The notes: generated by a model not told the origin, from the sequence alone. A DNA stretch of 18,841 nucleotides from UBA5862 sp002408105 (GCA_034189125.1 JAXHVB010000079.1:1-18841), one strand, 5' to 3'; counted from the first letter of the stretch, positions 9,299 to 17,070 are shown. Numbers and translations are program-made.

Positions 9299-10130
9299 CG
9301 GCTTGCGGGGTGGGGACCGGTCTCCTGGGGGGGTGATCATGGGGTGGTGCTGGATCATTGATGTTGGTGATGGCGACAAAGTCGTCGACCGAAAGATCTT
9401 GCGGGCGCAGGCCGGAATCCAGTCCCAGCGCCGCCAACTGACTCGCCGAAGCCCAAGAGCTTAGCGTATTTCGGATCGTTTTTCGCCTCTGGGAGAAGGC
9501 GCTGCGCACCACGGCTTCCAAACGCTTGGGGTCCACATTGGCCCGGCGCTCCGTCGATTTCGGTATGGCTCGCACCACCTGGGAATCCACCTTGGGCGGT
9601 GGCGAGAATGCCTGGGGGGGCACCACAAACAGGGGCTCCACCTGACATTGGTATTGCAGCATGACGCTGAGCCGGCCGTAGTCCTTGCTCCCGGGCTCGG
9701 CCGCCATGCGTTCGACCACTTCGCGCTGCAGTAGAAAGTGCATATCGGCGATGAGGTGATGGAACCTCAGCAGGCGGAACAGCAGCGGCGTTGAGATGTT
9801 GTACGGAAGGTTTCCGACCACCCGCAGAGGCAGGCCACGGGCCGCGAGGTTCGACCAGTCAAAGCGCAGCGCATCGGCCTCGTGCAGCGAGACCCCCGGC
9901 CGGTCCGACACCAGGGGTTGCAGTTGGCCGATCAGGTCGCGGTCAATTTCAATCAGGTCCAGCGGGCCATCGTGGTCGATCAGCCAGCGGGTGAGCGCGC
10001 CGAGACCAGGGCCGATCTCCACCAGATGATCGCCGATGCGTGGGTCGATTGCGTCACGGATGCGTTCGAGCACCTCGGCATCGGCAAGAAAGTGCTGTCC
10101 GAACCGCTTGCGGGGATGGTGCGGGCTCAT
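9291..10130 (-). CDS. rsmA: 16S rRNA (adenine1518-N6/adenine1519-N6)-dimethyltransferase
   Basis: This 279-residue enzyme (KsgA) dimethylates two adjacent adenines near the 3' end of 16S rRNA, a late step and checkpoint of 30S assembly. Visible motifs are RKRFGQHFL at the N-terminus, the SAM-binding motif EIGPGLG (38-44), the acidic ribose-binding position in LIEIDRDL, and the catalytic NLPYNIS (107-113). The C-terminal helical region includes SAFSQRRKTIRNTL. About 20 proline-rich residues extend past the usual end. The ATG overlaps the pdxA stop (ATGA, 4 bases), and the 3' end overlaps apaG by 8 bases, so it is tightly coupled on both sides. It is also known as ksgA. Confidence 0.97.
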   Translation of the reverse strand: MSPHHPRKRFGQHFLADAEVLERIRDAIDPRIGDHLVEIGPGLGALTRWLIDHDGPLDLIEIDRDLIGQLQPLVSDRPGVSLHEADALRFDWSNLAARGLPLRVVGNLPYNISTPLLFRLLRFHHLIADMHFLLQREVVERMAAEPGSKDYGRLSVMLQYQCQVEPLFVVPPQAFSPPPKVDSQVVRAIPKSTERRANVDPKRLEAVVRSAFSQRRKTIRNTLSSWASASQLAALGLDSGLRPQDLSVDDFVAITNINDPAPPHDHPPRRPVPTPQADG

Positions 10131-11104
10131 TTCCAGTGCCGTTTGGCCATCGCGATGGCTTGATCGATTGCGTACAACAGGCTGGTGTCACGTGCCCGAC
10201 CGGTTCCTGCCAGGTCCAGCGCCGTGCCGTGGTCCACTGAGGTTCGCACAAAGGGCAAACCCAGGGTGATGTTCACCGCCTCGCCAAATCCGCGGGATTT
10301 GAGCACAGGCAAGCCCTGGTCGTGGTACATCGCCACGGTCGCGTCACACTGCGCGAGTTGCTCTGGTGTGTAGAGGGTGTCTGCAGGCAACGGTCCGGTG
10401 ACATCAATGCCTGCAGCCCGCAGGCGCACGAGTGCTGGGACAATGTGGCGAATCTCTTCGTCGCCGAGGTGGCCGCTTTCGCCAGCGTGGGGGTTCAGGC
10501 CCGACACCAGGATGCGTGGGTGATCGACAGCGAACTCGCGTGTCAGGCTTGCCGCGAGGATTCGAATGGTCTCGTGTACTGCGGTTTCGGTGATGGCGTC
10601 CGCAACGGCGCGCAGGGGCAGGTGGGTGGTCACCAGGGCGACCTTGAGGCCGGGGCACGCAAGCATCATCACCACCCGCTCCACTCCGGCCGCGGCGGCG
10701 AGAAATTCCGTGTGGCCAGTAAATGGGTGCCCGGCCTCATTGATGACGGCTTTGTGAACCGGTGCGGTCACCAAGGCGTGATAGGTCCCAGAAAGGGCGT
10801 GTGAGGCGCCCCGATGCAACGTTCGCAGCACGTAGTCTGCATGGGCAGGATCCAGCACGCCGGGAACGACCGGGGCCTCGGTCGCCACCGGGTCGATGTA
10901 GAGGCTCTGTGCGGGGGCGGGGTCCGCCTGTTGGCGCCACGGAATCAGCCGCAGGGTCTGGTTGAGCTGGCGAGCGCGGTCGCTGAGCACCTGGGGGTCG
11001 CCAATGGCGACCAGGGGTTCTGGCCAGGCCCGCTGGGCAGCGGCAATGACGAGGTCCGGGCCGATGCCAGCGGGTTCGCCGGTGGTCAGTGCGATTGGGT
11101 GCAT
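10127..11104 (-). CDS. pdxA: 4-hydroxythreonine-4-phosphate dehydrogenase (pyridoxal phosphate biosynthesis)
   Basis: This 325-residue NAD-dependent enzyme oxidises 4-phosphohydroxy-threonine in the DXP-dependent vitamin B6 pathway. Family signatures are TTGEPAGIGPDL (7-18), PFTGHTEFLA, NPHAGESG, MYHDQGLPVLK and a C-terminal FVRTSVDHGTALDLAGTG. The three metal-binding histidines appear as H161 (TTHLP), H206 (NPHAGE) and H261 (MYHDQG). They are offset by exactly five from the E. coli numbering, and total length is four residues shorter. The ATG at 11104 lies 30 bases after the surA stop and has no clear Shine-Dalgarno sequence. The stop overlaps the rsmA start. Confidence 0.97.
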   Translation of the reverse strand: MHPIALTTGEPAGIGPDLVIAAAQRAWPEPLVAIGDPQVLSDRARQLNQTLRLIPWRQQADPAPAQSLYIDPVATEAPVVPGVLDPAHADYVLRTLHRGASHALSGTYHALVTAPVHKAVINEAGHPFTGHTEFLAAAAGVERVVMMLACPGLKVALVTTHLPLRAVADAITETAVHETIRILAASLTREFAVDHPRILVSGLNPHAGESGHLGDEEIRHIVPALVRLRAAGIDVTGPLPADTLYTPEQLAQCDATVAMYHDQGLPVLKSRGFGEAVNITLGLPFVRTSVDHGTALDLAGTGRARDTSLLYAIDQAIAMAKRHWK

Positions 11105-11134
11105 GCGTCGGCGCTGCGTTGGCCAGTCGCCTGG

Positions 11135-12400
11135 TTACTCAATGAGGTCGACATAGGCCTCGTCGCGGATGCGGCGCAACCAGGTATCGACTTCCTGCTC
11201 GAACTTGCGCCGGAATAGCAGTTGACGCGCCTGGTCCTGCTGGAACTCGCGCGACAGGTCGGCCGTCCGTCGGTCATCCAAATGCACCAGCACCCAACCG
11301 CGCTCGGTCGCGAAGGGGGCGCTGACCGCGCCGGGTTCGAGCACGCGCACCCGCTCGCGCAGCGCTGGCTCCAACTCATCGAGTGTGCGCCAACCCAGGT
11401 CCCCGCCGGCCAGCGCCGTGCCTGAATCATCCGAGTAGACCCGCGCGAGTTCGGTGAATTGTTCGCCGGCGCGGGCCCGTTGGTGCAGTGCCTGCGCAAG
11501 CCCCTTGACTTGGGCCTCGCTGCGGATCTCGCTGGGTTGCAAGAGCAACTGGCGGACCCGGTATTGGTCGACGATGCGTACGGTCGCACCACGCTTGTCT
11601 TCCAGGCGCACGAAGTGCAATCCGCTCGAGCTCTCGAACGGACCCTCAATCATGCCGATGCGCATCTGCGGAACCGCATCAGCAAAGAGGGTCGGCAGCT
11701 CAGACTCGCGGCGCCAGCCGAGGTCAGTGATGCGGGCCTCTGCCTCGGTGCCGGTGGCGCTGGCGAGTTCTTCCAGGCTGGCCCCCGCATCGAGGCGTGC
11801 ACCGAGCTGGGTGGTGACATCGGCGCGCACGTCGGGGTTGGCTGTGCTCACCAGTAGGTGAGACAGCTGGTACTCGGGCGACAGCTGGGCCTTGCCTTCT
11901 TCCGAGGCCAGATAATCCTGAACTTCTTGCTCGCTGATGCGAATGTCGCTGCCCACCACGCCTTGCTGTACGCGTGAGACGCGCAGCTCGCGGCGAATGC
12001 TCTCTCGCAGGGCTGCATAGGACAGGCCGTCGGCAGCCAGCGCCCGCTCGAACTGGGGCAGCGTCATGCCGTTCTGTGCGGCGATGCGCGACATCGCCTG
12101 GTCGAGCTCAGGTTCAGCGATGCGCACTCCAGCCCGGTCTGCCATTTGCAGTTGCAGGCTTTCCACGATCATCGTCTCCAGCACTTCGCTGTACAGGCGC
12201 TGTTCGTCGGGCGCGGGAATTCCACGCCTGGCCAGATTGGCCCGGGCCTCGGCCAAGCGCCCGTTGAGCTCGCTGGCGAGGATGACGTCGTCTTCGACGA
12301 TCGCGACGGTGGTGTCGAGCCATTCGGTGGCGGCCACGCCAGGGCCTGCGAAACCCAGGCAGAGCACGAGCAGGAGGCGGTGGTACTTGAAGTGCGTCAT
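11135..12400 (-). CDS. surA: Periplasmic chaperone and peptidyl-prolyl isomerase SurA
   Basis: This 421-residue periplasmic chaperone escorts unfolded outer-membrane proteins, including LptD, to the BAM complex. A signal peptide is visible (MTHFKYHRLLLVLCLGF, probable cleavage near GVAA/TEW). It is followed by a SurA N-domain (about 28-165: VAIVEDDVILASELN), a first parvulin domain (about 175-268: YQLSHLLV, GLHFVRLEDKRG), a second parvulin domain (about 281-377: RVRQLLL, SDDSGTALAGGDLGW, GWVLVHLDDRR) and a C-terminal helix. The start is set at ATG 12400 because it opens the signal peptide. The same frame continues upstream into lptD without family resemblance. No good Shine-Dalgarno sequence is visible; a 9-codon minicistron ends on this ATG (ATGA overlap). 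lptD ends 53 bases upstream. Confidence 0.96.
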   Translation of the reverse strand: MTHFKYHRLLLVLCLGFAGPGVAATEWLDTTVAIVEDDVILASELNGRLAEARANLARRGIPAPDEQRLYSEVLETMIVESLQLQMADRAGVRIAEPELDQAMSRIAAQNGMTLPQFERALAADGLSYAALRESIRRELRVSRVQQGVVGSDIRISEQEVQDYLASEEGKAQLSPEYQLSHLLVSTANPDVRADVTTQLGARLDAGASLEELASATGTEAEARITDLGWRRESELPTLFADAVPQMRIGMIEGPFESSSGLHFVRLEDKRGATVRIVDQYRVRQLLLQPSEIRSEAQVKGLAQALHQRARAGEQFTELARVYSDDSGTALAGGDLGWRTLDELEPALRERVRVLEPGAVSAPFATERGWVLVHLDDRRTADLSREFQQDQARQLLFRRKFEQEVDTWLRRIRDEAYVDLIE

Positions 12401-12423
12401 GGTCGGACCGGTGGTGTCTTCAT
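12397..12423 (-). other. Possible 8-residue leader minicistron overlapping the surA start
   Basis: ATG at 12423 opens a frame encoding MKTPPVRP. Its TGA stop (12399-12397) overlaps the surA ATG as ATGA. The surA start lacks an obvious Shine-Dalgarno sequence, so stop-start coupling could deliver ribosomes to it. The minicistron itself has no good ribosome binding site, so chance is a real alternative. Confidence 0.2.
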
Positions 12424-12453
12424 CTGATGTAATGGGTGGTGCGGCGGCGCATT

Positions 12454-14787
12454 TCAATGCAGCAGGTAGTCGTCGCGGGACTCCTCGCGCCGATAGAAGC
12501 CAGGGATGGAAGACTGCAGCAATTGATCCAGGCTGTTGCCGGTGCCGAACAGGCCCTTGAACACCACCTGCAGGTGGACGGCTGCGTCCAGCGCGAAGGG
12601 GTCGGCGGCGTTGGCGTCTTCGCGCCACCATTGGCCGACCACGCGCACCTGCAAACAGCAGTTTTGCCATTCTACCCCGGCGAGGGCTTCCAGTGCGCGG
12701 TTGTCCCCAAGATCGTAGTGGTACAGGCCGAGCAGGTGCCAGCTGGCATTGACCGGCAACAGCCCGGAGACCTCCATCTGGCTGGTGTTGGCACCGACCG
12801 GGTCGCGCCGATAGCGGTAGCCGAGGTTGAGAAACCGGTGTGGGTTCTCTGCCCAGTTCAGGTGGATTCGGCCCTCGCTGATGCGGCTGAGGCTGGGGTT
12901 GGTTTGCAGGGTTGTGTGCAGCCGGGAATAGGCGCCGAGCCGCCATTCCAGTTCGCCGATCAGGGGTGTGCGGGGGTCGGTCTCGGCCGCGGAAGGGGGG
13001 CCGCTGAGGGTCACCGCGCGGTCGTCAAAGAAGTAGCTTTGCGCGACAGCGAGCCTCAGCCACTCTTCGCCCTCGATGCTCAACAGGCGGGAGGTCAACC
13101 CGAGGGTAACCCGGCGGTCGTCGGAGACCCGGTCGTTGCCGCTGAACAGGTTGCGGCTGAACAGCGTATTGAAGCTCAGGCCTCGGCGCCCGGTGTCGAA
13201 CAGGGGCAGGTCATCCTGATCCGGCGCTGCGTTCAGCACCAGCAACGCCCGGGGCTCAAGGGTCTGCAGCTGGCGAATACCACCCCAGGCAAACCCGCGC
13301 TCCAGCACCACACCGGTGTCGAGGCTGAAGCTGTGTGCGCTGAGCGTCGGGTCCCGATGCTCGCCTGTGCTGTGGTCGGTGAGGTTGTAGTCGCGGAGGT
13401 GGAAGTCCCACTGGGGCACGACAAAGCCCGCCTGAGATCGCCACTCATGGGCGAGACTCACATCGAACAGCGTGCGGCTGCCGGTCAGGGCGTCAAGGCC
13501 GGTGAGCCCGTCGCTCGCGCGGTCGAAGTCCGCGTACTCTTGGCGGCTTATCAGGTGCCAGTTGCCGAACGCCTGGGGGTACCAGTGCAGGCGCAATTCC
13601 GGCAGCTTCTGGTAGGGCGCCGTCAGGTTGGGGTCGAGCCGCTGAAACCCCTCAGCTTCGGCAGCAAAGTCAAAATACTCCCCCTGGTGGGCCAGCAACG
13701 CCACTTGGCGGAGGTGATTCTGACTGCCGCTTGCGAGTCCTCCAGAACCCAGGTCTTCGAGGTAGCTGGTGTCGCTGACTCGGCGTGCATGGGCCTCGAA
13801 GCTCCACCGGGATGAGAGTTGCTGGCGGTGGTCCAGGGCCAGCGCCCAGCGTTCGCTCCGTTGCGGCGCGTCGGTGGCTCCGGCTCGGTCATCGGGCAGT
13901 ACCTCCGCGCGCAAATTGCCGCTGTGCTGGTGCTCGAGGTAGCGGTACTCGGCGCTGACCAGGGTGCCGCGCTGGCTCATCCACTGGGGCGTCAGTGTCA
14001 GGTCGCGATTCGGCGCCAGATTGAAGTAGATCGGCAGCGTCAGGCTGGTGCCACGTCGGTCATCTTGGGTGAACGTGGGGATCAAAAACCCCGTGTGGCG
14101 ACGGTCATCGATGGGGAAATAGAGGTAAGGCCAATAGAGCACACTGAGGTCCCCGAGGCGAAGTCGTGCATGCCAGGCGGACGCGAATCCGCTGTCGGGG
14201 TCAATGTGCAAGGATTCGCTGGTGAGTGCCCAGCTTTCCTGGCCCGGATCGCAGCGGGTGAATTCGGCCTGCTCGACCTCTATATTGCCATTCGAGTCCC
14301 GGTGCAGCGCCGCAGCTCGTCCGCGCAGGCGCGAGGCGTGGAACAGGAAGTCGCCGTCGGTCAGGTGTGCACTGCGGGTGCGCTGATCCACTGAGGCCGT
14401 CTCGGCCCGCAGGACCATGCCAGGTTCACGCAGTTCAATGCCGCCCGTGAGTTCCAGGCGGCTGTCTTCCTGCAGGTAGCGCCCGCGGTCAGCCCGCAGC
14501 CGCCAGGGTGACAGCCACACCTCCACGCCTTCGTTGAGCTCGATCCACTCATCCATCACCCAGTTGGCGTAGCCTGTCCACAGCACCAGGTTGCGCGGTG
14601 CATCCGGGGCCGGTTGCAGGTTGCGCAACGGGTCGATGTAGACTCCGGTGCAATACGGCGGCAGCTCCCGCAGGATGGCAGGGGGCAGCGTTGCACGCTC
14701 AACCCAGTCGGGTGCGGTTTGCTCGGCGTCCGACCCGCCCACCCAGAGTGACAGGGCGGCCAGTGCCCAGCGTCCCGCTTTCAGCAC
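12454..14787 (-). CDS. lptD: LPS-assembly outer membrane protein LptD
   Basis: This 777-residue outer-membrane protein, with LptE, inserts lipopolysaccharide into the outer leaflet. A signal peptide is visible (MLKAGRWALAALSLWVGG, probable cleavage after SDA). The N-terminal OstA/LptA-like beta-jellyroll follows (about 75-195: GGIELREPGMVLRAETASVD). The beta-barrel begins near 200, with typical LptD text such as LSVLYWPYLYFPIDDRR and YFNLAPNRDLTLTPQWMSQR. All four cysteines used for the rearranging disulfides of E. coli LptD appear conserved in position: C46, C179 and the pair C710-C711 (QNCCLQ). Translation starts at GTG 14787, with AGGTGG nine bases upstream. It is divergent from amgK and is the first gene of the surA-apaH cluster. 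Confidence 0.96.
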   Translation of the reverse strand: MLKAGRWALAALSLWVGGSDAEQTAPDWVERATLPPAILRELPPYCTGVYIDPLRNLQPAPDAPRNLVLWTGYANWVMDEWIELNEGVEVWLSPWRLRADRGRYLQEDSRLELTGGIELREPGMVLRAETASVDQRTRSAHLTDGDFLFHASRLRGRAAALHRDSNGNIEVEQAEFTRCDPGQESWALTSESLHIDPDSGFASAWHARLRLGDLSVLYWPYLYFPIDDRRHTGFLIPTFTQDDRRGTSLTLPIYFNLAPNRDLTLTPQWMSQRGTLVSAEYRYLEHQHSGNLRAEVLPDDRAGATDAPQRSERWALALDHRQQLSSRWSFEAHARRVSDTSYLEDLGSGGLASGSQNHLRQVALLAHQGEYFDFAAEAEGFQRLDPNLTAPYQKLPELRLHWYPQAFGNWHLISRQEYADFDRASDGLTGLDALTGSRTLFDVSLAHEWRSQAGFVVPQWDFHLRDYNLTDHSTGEHRDPTLSAHSFSLDTGVVLERGFAWGGIRQLQTLEPRALLVLNAAPDQDDLPLFDTGRRGLSFNTLFSRNLFSGNDRVSDDRRVTLGLTSRLLSIEGEEWLRLAVAQSYFFDDRAVTLSGPPSAAETDPRTPLIGELEWRLGAYSRLHTTLQTNPSLSRISEGRIHLNWAENPHRFLNLGYRYRRDPVGANTSQMEVSGLLPVNASWHLLGLYHYDLGDNRALEALAGVEWQNCCLQVRVVGQWWREDANAADPFALDAAVHLQVVFKGLFGTGNSLDQLLQSSIPGFYRREESRDDYLLH

Positions 14788-14814
14788 CGGACCCCGCCAC
14801 CTGCCTTTGTGCGC

Positions 14815-14844
14815 TTGGCGCTCAGATCATCTCGTCGCGATAAT
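14815..14844 (+). promoter_or_regulatory. Putative sigma-70 promoter of amgK in the lptD-amgK divergent region
   Basis: TTGGCG (14815-14820, 4 of 6 matches) is followed after 18 bases by GATAAT (14839-14844, 5 of 6). The leader to amgK would be about 110 bases and contains an inverted repeat at 14874-14888. I found no convincing promoter for lptD on the other strand of this 171-base gap. Confidence 0.45.
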
Positions 14845-14873
14845 GGAGGCGTTGGATGGGTGGAGGGGGTGGC

Positions 14874-14888
14874 ATGCAGGATCTGCAT
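14874..14888. promoter_or_regulatory. Dyad symmetry in the amgK leader
   Basis: ATGCAG and CTGCAT flank GAT, making a 15-base dyad with perfect 6-bp arms. It lies about 30 bases downstream of the proposed amgK -10 box, where an operator or a small RNA hairpin could act. No specific regulator is recognised. Confidence 0.25.
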
Positions 14889-14958
14889 ACCCTGCTGCGT
14901 GCCGGCCGGATGAAGACGCCTGGGTGCGTCCCCGGGGTGTCTGAGGAGTTCTGGTTGC

Positions 14959-16023
14959 ATGGTGAAACGGACGGATCGGCTCCGGCAGTGGCTGGCCGGG
15001 ATTGTAGCAGAGCCCCCGCCAGGCCTGCTGTTGGACGGTGCCGATCCCGCTGGGTTGGAGTTGGCTGCGGTCGCCGGCGACGCCAGCTTTCGCCGCTATT
15101 GGCGCCTGACTTCGGTCTGCCCGACCTTGATTGTGATGGACGCGCCACCGGAGTTGGAGCCGAGCGCACATTTTGTGCAGATTGCCGAGGGCTTGCGGGC
15201 GCTGAACCTGCCGGTGCCACGGGTGTTTGCTGCCGACCTGAAGCAGGGGTTCTTGCTGTTGGAGGACTTTGGGGACTGCCTGTATGGCGACCGCCTGCTG
15301 GCCTCGGTTTCTGAGGAAGTCGATGCCATGTACCGGGAGGCAATCGACTTGCTGGTGCAGTTGCAGCGCCACGAGCAGGTTCCGGGCTGCGTGTTGCCGC
15401 GGTTCGATGCAGCCCTGTACGCCGGCGAATACCGCCTGTTCACCGATTGGTTCTTACGCGACACGCTGGAGTTGGCGCTCAGTTCCGATGAGCGAGCCCT
15501 GGTTGCCGAAGCGGGACTGCGTCTGGAAGAAGTGGCGCTGGGCCAGCCCGCCCGCCCCGTGCACCGTGACTACCATTCCCGCAACCTTCTGTGGAGGGGC
15601 GCGGGTGTCGCGCCTGGGATCATCGACTTTCAGGACGCCGTCATTGGCCCTGTCACCTATGACCTGGTTTCGCTGCTCAAGGACTGCTACTTGCATTGGC
15701 CTGCAGCGCGGGTGGCCGCGGGGGTCGAGCACTACTGGCACGAGGCCAGGGCTGCCGGAATTCCATTGGGCGATGACCCGGCTGCATTTCGCGTCGATTT
15801 CGAGCGCATGGGAATGCAGCGCCACCTCAAGGCGATCGGCATCTTCGCGCGCCTGGCACTGCGGGACGGTAAGCCGAACTACCTGAAGGATGTGTCGCGC
15901 ATCCTGTTACACCTGCATGAAGCCCGTCCGCAAGACCCAGTGCTCGAAAGGCTGCAGCGCTGGCTGCAGGGGCGGGTCGCACCGGTCGTCGAAGGCGATC
16001 TGCGCTTCTTCGCTCCGTGCTGA
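14959..16023 (+). CDS. amgK: N-acetylmuramate/N-acetylglucosamine anomeric kinase AmgK
   Basis: This 354-residue phosphotransferase of the APH/choline-kinase fold phosphorylates MurNAc (and GlcNAc) at C1, in the recycling route that bypasses de novo UDP-MurNAc synthesis. Visible signatures are DASFRRYWRL (41-50), VMDAPPE, LLLEDFGDCLYG, the catalytic loop HRDYHSRN (202-209, D204), the metal-binding IIDFQDA (221-227, D223), TYDLVSLLKDCY, and the family tail GIFARLALRDGKPNYL. The ATG at 14959 has GAGGAG ten bases upstream. In pseudomonads it normally sits directly before murU; here an enoyl-CoA hydratase gene separates them. The action is cytosolic, on sugars released from imported muropeptides. 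Confidence 0.93.
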   Translation: MVKRTDRLRQWLAGIVAEPPPGLLLDGADPAGLELAAVAGDASFRRYWRLTSVCPTLIVMDAPPELEPSAHFVQIAEGLRALNLPVPRVFAADLKQGFLLLEDFGDCLYGDRLLASVSEEVDAMYREAIDLLVQLQRHEQVPGCVLPRFDAALYAGEYRLFTDWFLRDTLELALSSDERALVAEAGLRLEEVALGQPARPVHRDYHSRNLLWRGAGVAPGIIDFQDAVIGPVTYDLVSLLKDCYLHWPAARVAAGVEHYWHEARAAGIPLGDDPAAFRVDFERMGMQRHLKAIGIFARLALRDGKPNYLKDVSRILLHLHEARPQDPVLERLQRWLQGRVAPVVEGDLRFFAPC

Positions 16024-16037
16024 AACCAGTGGCTGGA

Positions 16038-16053
16038 CCTGCGCTTGCGCAGG
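16038..16053 (+). terminator. Short stem-loop after amgK
   Basis: CCTGCG and CGCAGG enclose a CTTG loop, 14 bases past the amgK stop. It is GC-rich and compact but lacks a following T-run. It may end the amgK message before the crotonase promoter at 16123-16152. Confidence 0.35.
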
Positions 16054-16122
16054 GGGCAACCCAGGGTGCAGCCCGGTGCCTTGGGAGTTCGATGCGCTGT
16101 TGGCGATTGCCTCGAGGGCGCG

Positions 16123-16152
16123 TTGACGCTGTTTTGCGCGTGGGGACACAAT
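16123..16152 (+). promoter_or_regulatory. Putative sigma-70 promoter of the enoyl-CoA hydratase gene
   Basis: TTGACG (16123-16128, 5 of 6 matches) is followed after 18 bases by CACAAT (16147-16152, 4 of 6). The leader to the ATG at 16222 would be about 60 bases. The 198-base gap after amgK otherwise holds only the stem-loop at 16038-16053. Confidence 0.45.
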
Positions 16153-16221
16153 TGAGGCGCGGCCGCGACGCGGCGGTCGCAAGGATGCCGAATAAGAACA
16201 ACACGCAAACGGAGGCATGCA

Positions 16222-16995
16222 ATGGCCGCGTACCACCAAGCCGAGCGCCAGGGCCACCTGCTGGTCGTTACCTTCACCCGCCCGGAAGCTGCGAATGCGC
16301 TCAACACCGAGGCCTGCGAGCAGTTGCACCGGCTGTTCGATGAATTCTCCCAGGACCCGTCGCTGTGGGTCGCCATCGTGACCGGATCTGGCGATCGCGC
16401 GTTCTGTGCCGGCATGGACCTGAAAGACAGCGCCCGAGGTGAAGGGCTGCGCCTGCCGCTTTCGGGGTTCGCTGGCTTGACCCACCGTTTCGACAACTTC
16501 AAGCCGGTCATCGCAGCAGTCAACGGAGCGGCCTATGGAGGTGGCATGGAGCTGGTCTTGGCGTGCGACCTGGTGGTGGCTTCCGAGCAGGCCCGGTTCG
16601 CGTTGTCCGAGCCACGTGTCGGGGTGGCGGCACTCGCCGGGGGTGTGCACCGGCTGGTGCGTCAAATTGGTCACAAAGCCGCCATGTCCATGCTGCTGAC
16701 GGGCCGTACCGTGGGCGCGGACGAAGCGCTTCGCATGGGATTCATCAACGAGGTGGTGCCGCCTGACGAGGTGCTGCCGCGGGCTCGAGCCTTGGCCGAC
16801 GATGTCTTGGCGTGTGCGCCTCTTGCTGTGCGTGCCACCAAGCAGTTGGCGCTTGAGGGCCTCGACCACCCACTGAGCACCGCCATGGCGCGGCAGTACA
16901 CCGAGGTGGATGCAATGCTGCGCAGCCCCGACGTGCGTGAAGGGGCGCGCGCCTTCACAGAGAAGCGGGCGCCTGCCTGGAGCGGCGAAGGCTAG
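16222..16995 (+). CDS. Enoyl-CoA hydratase/isomerase (crotonase) family protein
   Basis: This 257-residue crotonase-fold enzyme probably hydrates trans-2-enoyl-CoA in fatty-acid or related acyl-CoA breakdown. The oxyanion-hole segments are RAFCAGMDLK (59-68) and NGAAYGGGMEL (101-111). Both glutamates used by classical hydratases are present: E110 (GGGMELVLACD) and E130 (SEPRVG). That favours hydratase over isomerase activity, but the exact substrate cannot be read from sequence. The ATG at 16222 has a strong GGAGG six bases upstream. It carries its own promoter-like signal and is followed by a GC-rich nested stem-loop. It lies between amgK and murU, which are functionally unrelated to it, so it looks like an insertion into that block. 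Confidence 0.9.
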   Translation: MAAYHQAERQGHLLVVTFTRPEAANALNTEACEQLHRLFDEFSQDPSLWVAIVTGSGDRAFCAGMDLKDSARGEGLRLPLSGFAGLTHRFDNFKPVIAAVNGAAYGGGMELVLACDLVVASEQARFALSEPRVGVAALAGGVHRLVRQIGHKAAMSMLLTGRTVGADEALRMGFINEVVPPDEVLPRARALADDVLACAPLAVRATKQLALEGLDHPLSTAMARQYTEVDAMLRSPDVREGARAFTEKRAPAWSGEG

Positions 16996-17001
16996 GGTCG
17001 C

Positions 17002-17031
17002 CCCGGGCGGGGGCGCGCCGCGCCCACCGGG
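17002..17031 (+). terminator. GC-rich nested inverted repeat after the crotonase gene
   Basis: An inner repeat GGGCGCG (17011-17017) and CGCGCCC (17019-17025) is flanked by an outer CCCGG (17002-17006) and CCGGG (17027-17031). It starts 7 bases past the stop. No T-run follows. It probably marks the end of the crotonase message just before the murU -10 box. Confidence 0.4.
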
Positions 17032-17038
17032 AGCACGG

Positions 17039-17044
17039 TATACT
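17039..17044 (+). promoter_or_regulatory. Possible -10 box upstream of murU
   Basis: TATACT (5 of 6 matches to the -10 consensus) lies 26 bases before the murU ATG. No acceptable -35 is seen at 16-18 bases upstream, because that stretch is the GC-rich stem-loop. Activity would therefore depend on an activator or be weak. Confidence 0.3.
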
Positions 17045-17070
17045 TGTCGGTTGTCGATTGGGGGCGACGC

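Noticed and set aside
12401..12946. N-terminal extension of the surA frame into lptD
   Set aside because: The extra 182 codons are out of frame with lptD and lack family resemblance. ATG 12400 opens a proper signal peptide.
12436..13815. Long plus-strand open frame (459 codons) opposite lptD
   Set aside because: It lies wholly antisense to lptD, whose signal peptide, cysteines and barrel motifs are clear. The translated sequence shows no family motif and is typical of a shadow frame in GC-rich DNA.
14788..14830. Sigma-E-type promoter for lptD, as in E. coli
   Set aside because: A TCTGA sequence is present on the minus strand, but no GAACTT-like element lies at the required spacing upstream, so the claim is not supported.
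14856..15314. 152-codon plus-strand frame overlapping the start of amgK
   Set aside because: It has a GGAGG-like sequence upstream, but most of it lies inside amgK in another frame and its sequence shows no domain. The amgK frame is strongly supported.
17044..17057. Tandem TTGTCGG/TTGTCGA before murU as a regulatory repeat
   Set aside because: It has only two 7-base copies with one mismatch, in a short leader. That is too little to distinguish from chance.
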